Assembly (NCBI GenBank): GCA_027489295.1
Contig: JAIYAA010000384.1
Location: 1 to 10,530 of the forward strand
DNA length: 10,530 bases
Source of the DNA: Sphingomonadales bacterium
GTDB taxonomy: Bacteria > Pseudomonadota > Alphaproteobacteria > Sphingomonadales > Sphingomonadaceae
Direction: 5' to 3'
A program made the translations under genes and the position numbers. Within the stretch, counting starts at the first letter, position 1. Each line of letters opens with the position of its first letter. Below are positions 6,607 through 10,530 of the stretch, piece after piece. A model generated the notes under the pieces. That model ran no database searches. It was not told the DNA's origin and saw only the letters and a program-made list of their open reading frames with translations.

Positions 6607-7530
6607 GAATGCCGAGACGATCTTCTGAAGACGTGTCTTGCGTTTCGGGGGCCGGACCGGCTCTCCCAGATAGCTGCTCTCCTTCAGGCTGCCGTCGATG
6701 ACGGAACGCATTTCGCGCAACTGCAAGCGTCCCACGATCTCATCCGAGAAGGCGGGTGTGTAGTAGACGCAAGAGTCGAAGTAATAGTGCGTCACCTGCG
6801 ACCAGCGAGTGCGCCGCGGATCCATCTGGGGCATCCCACCGTGCAGCAAATTGGCGCACCAGATCAGTGCCTCTCCCTTTCGGGGAAGGAAGGTCGCTTC
6901 CTCGATACCGTAAGCGGATCGAAGCGCATCCCAGGCAGGGCCATACGGGTCCTGCGCGGATTGCAACGCCGCACCCTGACCCCGCCTGCCGATAAGCGCG
7001 TTAGTCATGATTGGCCAGCGGTGGGATCCCGGTATGTAGAAAAGGGGCCCGGCATCCGGGTGAACATCCTCCATCGCCAGCCAGACTCCGCACATGAAGC
7101 GCTCCGGGAGGCTCGAAAAATGGACCGAGTCCGAATGTGCCGCCTGCTGCGTCCCAACCGGGAAATTCAACGTCTGAAATGGAAAAGCCGGCCTGCCATA
7201 TAGTTTTCCAAGCAAGTCCAGAACTTGCTCATTGGCAGCAATGGCTCTGACGTCGTCATCGAAGGTCCACGCATCCTGAATTCGGCGCTCGGTATTCGTT
7301 TTGTCACTTTCTTCATCGGCGAAATCGATATCGAAATGTGACGACAAGCGCATCTTCACCCGCTCGATACGGGAGTCGATCTCGGAGTCGGGGAAGGTCA
7401 TGGTGGCGAATCCGTTCTCGAACAGACTCGTTGCAATGCGCTCTTCTTCTGCGGTCAACGCCATCGCCGCTTTTTGTTGGGGAAAGAGCGGAGACTCGAT
7501 CGACGGAATTCCCGGAAACGGGTTCTGCAT
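6595..7530 (-). CDS. Phytanoyl-CoA dioxygenase (PhyH)-like Fe(II)/2-oxoglutarate hydroxylase
   Basis: A 311-residue protein of the PhyH family, non-haem iron enzymes that hydroxylate lipids, small molecules or other substrates using 2-oxoglutarate and oxygen. The iron-binding triad is visible: HSD gives His132 and Asp134, and LLHGG gives His230. Arg240 or Arg242 in the following RRTRW is the likely 2-oxoglutarate contact. A GPLFYIPGSHR segment (161-171) is typical of the double-stranded beta-helix core of this family. No signal peptide is seen. ATG 7530 is preferred to TTG 7536 because AAGGGG lies eight bases before the ATG. It begins two bases after the DUF5672 stop, so it is the last gene of a GT2-DUF5672-PhyH operon. 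The substrate is not known; hydroxylation of a glycan, its lipid carrier or an aglycone is inferred from context only. Confidence 0.88.
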   Translation of the reverse strand: MQNPFPGIPSIESPLFPQQKAAMALTAEEERIATSLFENGFATMTFPDSEIDSRIERVKMRLSSHFDIDFADEESDKTNTERRIQDAWTFDDDVRAIAANEQVLDLLGKLYGRPAFPFQTLNFPVGTQQAAHSDSVHFSSLPERFMCGVWLAMEDVHPDAGPLFYIPGSHRWPIMTNALIGRRGQGAALQSAQDPYGPAWDALRSAYGIEEATFLPRKGEALIWCANLLHGGMPQMDPRRTRWSQVTHYYFDSCVYYTPAFSDEIVGRLQLREMRSVIDGSLKESSYLGEPVRPPKRKTRLQKIVSAFSSA

Positions 7531-7532
7531 GC

Positions 7533-8387
7533 TCAATTCCCCTTTTTGACCGACGCCGCGACGTCAGCGGAAGCAATCCTGATTGGGCTTCGACGAGCCG
7601 GCCGTCGCGCGAGAGCGTGCCGCACCCTGTCCAGACAAAGTCCAGCGCAGCGACGTAATCCGCCATGCCTGTAGACAAGCTCCGCGAGGATCAGCCAGAA
7701 GTCGTGCCACACGGGGCCTTTATGGTCGAGACTGGTATAGACTGCCCAGAACCGATCGGCGCCCAGTGCCTGCGGCATGTTGAAGACGCCATGAAATCCA
7801 AACGCTTCGTCCAACGCGCCTGCACGTTCGACGGAAAAAGCATCGGCTATCGTGGCCGGTGCGATGCGGATGCCCATCGATTCAAGCCAAGGGCGGTTTA
7901 CACGCCCTATCGCTGTGTCTTCCGGGTGCAGTCGAAGGAAGCCATCGTCCGCGCATAGTGCAATAAGCTTTTTGCTGCGCAGCGAAAACCCGCCATTTCC
8001 GACGTCGTGCCCATCCGCGAATTGAGGCCACCGTGCGCCGATATAGTCGTACGCCAGGAAAGCATCCTGCCATTTCGACACGTCCAGAATATAGGCGTCC
8101 CACTGCACGATCAGCGCGTGGGACGTCGCGACATGCTCCCCGAGATGTGCCAATAGAAACTCTGAATAGGCCCGCGCGGATCCAATCGGGTCGATGCGTC
8201 GGACCTCGATACCCGCCCCGGCTTCGCAACGATCGGTATCCGTAAGCAGAATGCAGGCGCCGAAGTCTACTTGCGCCATGCATGCGCGCATGGCCACCAC
8301 GGTCGCATCGACATTGACCGACGTCACGGCGCAGAGCGTGACCTGCGGAAGCGACAAACGTCCGTTCGAAAAGGCGGCACTCGTCAC
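7533..8387 (-). CDS. DUF5672 family protein (putative glycosyltransferase-like)
   Basis: A 284-residue protein matching the DUF5672 pattern as I know it. Family-type segments in order are VTLCAVTSVN (16-25, first beta strand), IVQWDAYI (93-100, with a possible metal-binding aspartate), YDYIGARWP (113-121), VGNGGFSLRS (129-138), EDT (156-158) and FGFHG (196-200). The fold is thought to be GT-A-like, and members often sit in glycan gene clusters, but no reaction is established to my knowledge. The C-terminal 45 residues are Arg-rich and may be basic and flexible. The start is GTG at 8385-8387, overlapping the stop of the upstream GT2 gene by four bases (GTGA), which indicates translational coupling. 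No strong ribosome site precedes it. The two products probably act on the same glycan. Confidence 0.85.
   Translation of the reverse strand: MTSAAFSNGRLSLPQVTLCAVTSVNVDATVVAMRACMAQVDFGACILLTDTDRCEAGAGIEVRRIDPIGSARAYSEFLLAHLGEHVATSHALIVQWDAYILDVSKWQDAFLAYDYIGARWPQFADGHDVGNGGFSLRSKKLIALCADDGFLRLHPEDTAIGRVNRPWLESMGIRIAPATIADAFSVERAGALDEAFGFHGVFNMPQALGADRFWAVYTSLDHKGPVWHDFWLILAELVYRHGGLRRCAGLCLDRVRHALARRPARRSPIRIASADVAASVKKGN
7539..7547 (-). promoter_or_regulatory. Ribosome binding site of the PhyH-like gene
   Basis: The minus strand reads AAAAAGGGG, eight bases, then ATG at 7530. It lies inside the last codons of the DUF5672 gene and favours the ATG over the TTG six bases earlier. Confidence 0.6.
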
Positions 8388-9976
8388 AGCCGGATGACAA
8401 ACTGTTCACTGAACGGGCTCAGTTCGACATGGTGATAGGGGTCCGTCACCCGATCGGTGCCCCAGCGCCGCTTCAGCGCTTCCAATTCTCCCGCAAGGCG
8501 TGCCGCCCCCACCGGATCGCGATCAAAGCCGCGCGAGACGGATTCATGGTGGATTAGCGTTGCACGCGGTTCATACAGGCTCCGCCAGCCTCGCGCGTTT
8601 AGCCGCATGCAGAGATCGACATCGTTGAACGCGACCGGAAAACGTACCTCATCCAACCCCCCGACAGCCAGAAACCGGTCGCGTTGCACGACCAGACAAG
8701 CCGCGGTCACCGCCGAAACGAACTGCGGAAGGCGGTGACGGTCGAAATACCCTGTTTCTTCAGGCTGAAGAAAGCGATGGGCGTGCGCGGCCCCTCCCCC
8801 CACACCGATCACTACACCCGCATGCTGTATCCTGCCGTCTGGGTAAAGCAGACGAGCGCCTGCCGCGCCGACATCGCCGCGAATTGCCTGGCTGGCGAGG
8901 GTCGCGAGCCAGTCCCGGCTGATCATCTCCACATCGTTGTTAAGCAGACAAAGCAACGTTCCGCGGGCGACATTCACAGCCTCGTTGTTGAGCCTAGAAT
9001 AGTTGAATGGCCCTGGCATGCGCAAGACCGTGTTGCTTGCGCCGTCCAACCCGTCGAGCAGCGCAAGGGTTTCCGGATCGTCGCTGCCATTGTCGACGAT
9101 GATCGTTTCAACAGCCGGATAATCTGTCGTGGAGAGCCCCCCGAGACATACTCGCAGCAGGTCTGCGCGGTTCCGGGTCGGAATCACGACCGAAACCGGC
9201 GGTAGCGCGTCCCGGCAGACCTTAATCTGCGTTGGATACACCGGTTGGGGCCTTATCTGGCGATGGTGCAGTATCCTGGGGACATGAACCGGCTCCTGCG
9301 CCGCCGCCGCCTCCCTCAGCAGGACGGTCTGCCAGTCCGGCCGTTCCATCAGGGACGCGACGTCGCCGCCCCGAACCCGCACGATACAGGCGCCGGACAC
9401 ATAATCCTGAAATCGAAATAGTTCCGGATTCCACTCCGGCTTGAAATATGGATTATCGCGTTTGTCGGCGACGATGAGATCGTCGTCCGCATAAATGAGC
9501 GTGGCCGCACGAGTGGATATTGCCGACCGGTAGGCGGCGCCTGCACCGACCGCGACGAGATCGCCAGCGGCTAGGGGCATCAGCCACAGCGACGCATTCG
9601 GATCCGCGTTGGACAACTGGGCGGCCAACGCTTCTCCCTCCCCGGGCAAACCGTGAAAGCCATGCGCGGGGATACCCTCGCGCGCGAGCGCCTCCATTGT
9701 TTTTCGCGGATCGCCGATCGCACGAAAATCGACCAAGGCGATGATATTACCCTCGGCTCTATCAGCACGGTCGGGCAGTTGCTCGCGCAGCAGCCAAAGC
9801 TTGTATGCATTGGGGGCCGCGCCGAGCAATGGCGCGAAGCGGCTGCGAGCGCGCAGCCTTTTGCGACGAACCCACGCCCACACCGCTTCGCGGTAGGACC
9901 GGGGACGATGCCGCAGCGCGTGGTAATGTACGGATGCAGTTAGCCAAACACGATCCCGAAGTCGTTTGAGATCCAT
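8384..9976 (-). CDS. GT2-family glycosyltransferase, two-part (paralogue of the plus-strand gene)
   Basis: From ATG 9976 this is a 530-residue cytoplasmic glycosyltransferase. Its complete GT2 domain has SVVIPTRNR (262-270), VDNGSDD (294-300), LNND (345-348), IQHAGVVIG (383-391), FNDVDLC (450-456) and HHES (476-479). The N-terminal module has LIYADDD (160-166) and NPYFKPEWNPE (175-185), and an Arg-rich start that may contact membrane lipids. Long blocks match the plus-strand GT2 gene, so the two arose by duplication but are well diverged and may add different sugars. The start is uncertain: TTG 10033 and ATG 9997 are in frame, none has a good ribosome site, and 9976 was chosen because the product then begins MDLKRLRDRVW. 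It is the first gene of the right minus-strand operon and is coupled to DUF5672. Confidence 0.92.
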   Translation of the reverse strand: MDLKRLRDRVWLTASVHYHALRHRPRSYREAVWAWVRRKRLRARSRFAPLLGAAPNAYKLWLLREQLPDRADRAEGNIIALVDFRAIGDPRKTMEALAREGIPAHGFHGLPGEGEALAAQLSNADPNASLWLMPLAAGDLVAVGAGAAYRSAISTRAATLIYADDDLIVADKRDNPYFKPEWNPELFRFQDYVSGACIVRVRGGDVASLMERPDWQTVLLREAAAAQEPVHVPRILHHRQIRPQPVYPTQIKVCRDALPPVSVVIPTRNRADLLRVCLGGLSTTDYPAVETIIVDNGSDDPETLALLDGLDGASNTVLRMPGPFNYSRLNNEAVNVARGTLLCLLNNDVEMISRDWLATLASQAIRGDVGAAGARLLYPDGRIQHAGVVIGVGGGAAHAHRFLQPEETGYFDRHRLPQFVSAVTAACLVVQRDRFLAVGGLDEVRFPVAFNDVDLCMRLNARGWRSLYEPRATLIHHESVSRGFDRDPVGAARLAGELEALKRRWGTDRVTDPYHHVELSPFSEQFVIRL

Positions 9977-10203
9977 GACAAAGGGCAACCCGCGCATGGC
10001 GAGGTGCGATAGAGGATCACATCGGAGGTGCAAGCGCCATCGAACCTCGATCCATCACGCGGGTCAAATTTGTTGGAGACGCAACCCGTATGTGGCCCGC
10101 TATATCCTCTCAAGAAGCTTGCTGACTTGCACCTGAGCGCATTCAGACTCTCGCGTGAAGGCCGCTGAGCGCAGCCGAGCCCCCCAGGGGGGAACCTCGC
10201 GCA
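9977..10203. other. Intergenic gap between catalase and GT2 operon
   Basis: About 230 bases (170 if the upstream TTG start is used) that should hold the promoter of the right operon. On the minus strand TTGAGA (10108-10113) lies 17 bases before TACGGG, a weak -35/-10 candidate only. A G/C hairpin stands just after the catalase gene. No small gene was recognised. Confidence 0.4.
10177..10198 (-). repeat. GC hairpin just after the catalase gene
   Basis: Six C (10180-10185), one A, six G (10187-10192), with GAG and CTC outside giving three more pairs across a three-base bulge. It starts five bases after the catalase stop, where a transcription terminator would be expected, but no T-run follows on the minus strand. 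A factor-independent terminator is therefore not proven. Confidence 0.35.
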
Positions 10204-10530
10204 TCACGCTTTCAAATCCCCCTTCGTTCGCCCTGCCCCCTGGCCCGCGGCCATATCCGCAGCCGTCGTCGGATCGCTCGCAGGGTCCGACATGGTTCGT
10301 GCCGCCAACTGGCTGAGCGCCGCCGTGTCGGCGGATCCCAGCGACACCGTCGGCATGCCGTCGCCGCCGTCCACCGGCAACACCTGTTGCAGGTCGTCCA
10401 CGCGCTCCCATTCCGGTCCGTCGTTCCACGGCCCGCGCATGTCCCCCTCGCCTTGGGAGGCATTGACGTACATGCTCGCATATTCCGGCGCGCCCGGCAG
10501 CTTGCCCGGCGGGAAATTGTCCTCGATCGC
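10204..10530 (-). CDS. Manganese catalase, C-terminal part (cut by right edge)
   Basis: The last 108 codons of a dimanganese catalase, which breaks hydrogen peroxide into water and oxygen in the cytoplasm. The frame is open to the right edge and shows the family's C-terminal pattern: NFPPGKLPG (5-13 of the visible part), YVNASQGEGDMRGPWN (21-36) and VDGGDG (53-58), followed by a Thr/Ala-rich tail with RTMSDPASDP. The ferritin-like helical bundle with the manganese ligands lies off the window, so activity cannot be judged. Full-length members are about 270-300 residues, so roughly a third is visible. The gap to the GT2 operon and the unrelated role suggest this gene is a neighbour, not a member, of the glycan locus. 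The identification rests on remembered family pattern. Confidence 0.85.
   Translation of the reverse strand, partial: AIEDNFPPGKLPGAPEYASMYVNASQGEGDMRGPWNDGPEWERVDDLQQVLPVDGGDGMPTVSLGSADTAALSQLAARTMSDPASDPTTAADMAAGQGAGRTKGDLKA

Noticed and set aside
10177..10198. Intrinsic terminator after the catalase gene
   Set aside because: The hairpin is real on paper but no T-run follows on the transcribed strand, so it is reported only as a hairpin.
10100..10481. Alternative minus-strand frames at the right edge (109 and 89 codons)
   Set aside because: They overlap the manganese catalase frame, which has recognisable conserved blocks; the alternatives are low-complexity Arg/Gly-rich shadows.

Overview
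The window looks like part of a surface-polysaccharide or protein-glycosylation locus from a GC-rich alphaproteobacterium. A sphingomonad is my best guess, from the gene mix (two-part GT2 glycosyltransferases, a DUF5672 protein, a sulfotransferase/coiled-coil protein, a manganese catalase) and the high-GC coding style; the sequence alone does not prove the genus. No rRNA, tRNA, CRISPR array, insertion sequence or phage gene was seen.

Left arm (1-4500, all minus strand). Four genes are read right to left with short gaps or overlaps, so they are probably one operon. First comes an 852-residue protein with an N-terminal sulfotransferase domain, a long coiled coil carrying an internal duplication, and a short C-terminal NPDV-type motif. 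Then come a SIS-domain sugar-phosphate isomerase of the GmhA kind, an NAD-dependent epimerase/dehydratase, and a sugar-phosphate nucleotidyltransferase cut by the left window edge. Isomerase, nucleotidyltransferase and epimerase together suggest synthesis of an activated heptose-like sugar nucleotide. The kinase and phosphatase needed for a full GDP-heptose route are not in view and may lie beyond the left edge.

Centre (4501-4926). A 426-base divergent intergenic region separates the left operon from a plus-strand gene. Its left end is AT-rich and holds a near-perfect inverted repeat just before the sulfotransferase gene.

Right arm (4927-9976). A plus-strand GT2 glycosyltransferase converges on, and overlaps by 12 bases, a minus-strand operon of three genes read right to left: a second, paralogous GT2 glycosyltransferase, a DUF5672 protein and a phytanoyl-CoA-dioxygenase-like hydroxylase. 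These three are joined by a 4-base overlap and a 2-base gap. The two GT2 paralogues therefore face each other as an inverted pair around the hydroxylase and DUF5672 genes.

Right edge (10204-10530). This is the C-terminal part of a manganese catalase on the minus strand, separated by about 230 bases and probably outside the glycan locus.

Working model (inference): the left operon makes an activated sugar and supplies a sulfotransferase-like protein, and the GT2 and DUF5672 enzymes assemble the glycan. The hydroxylase may modify the glycan or its lipid or peptide carrier.
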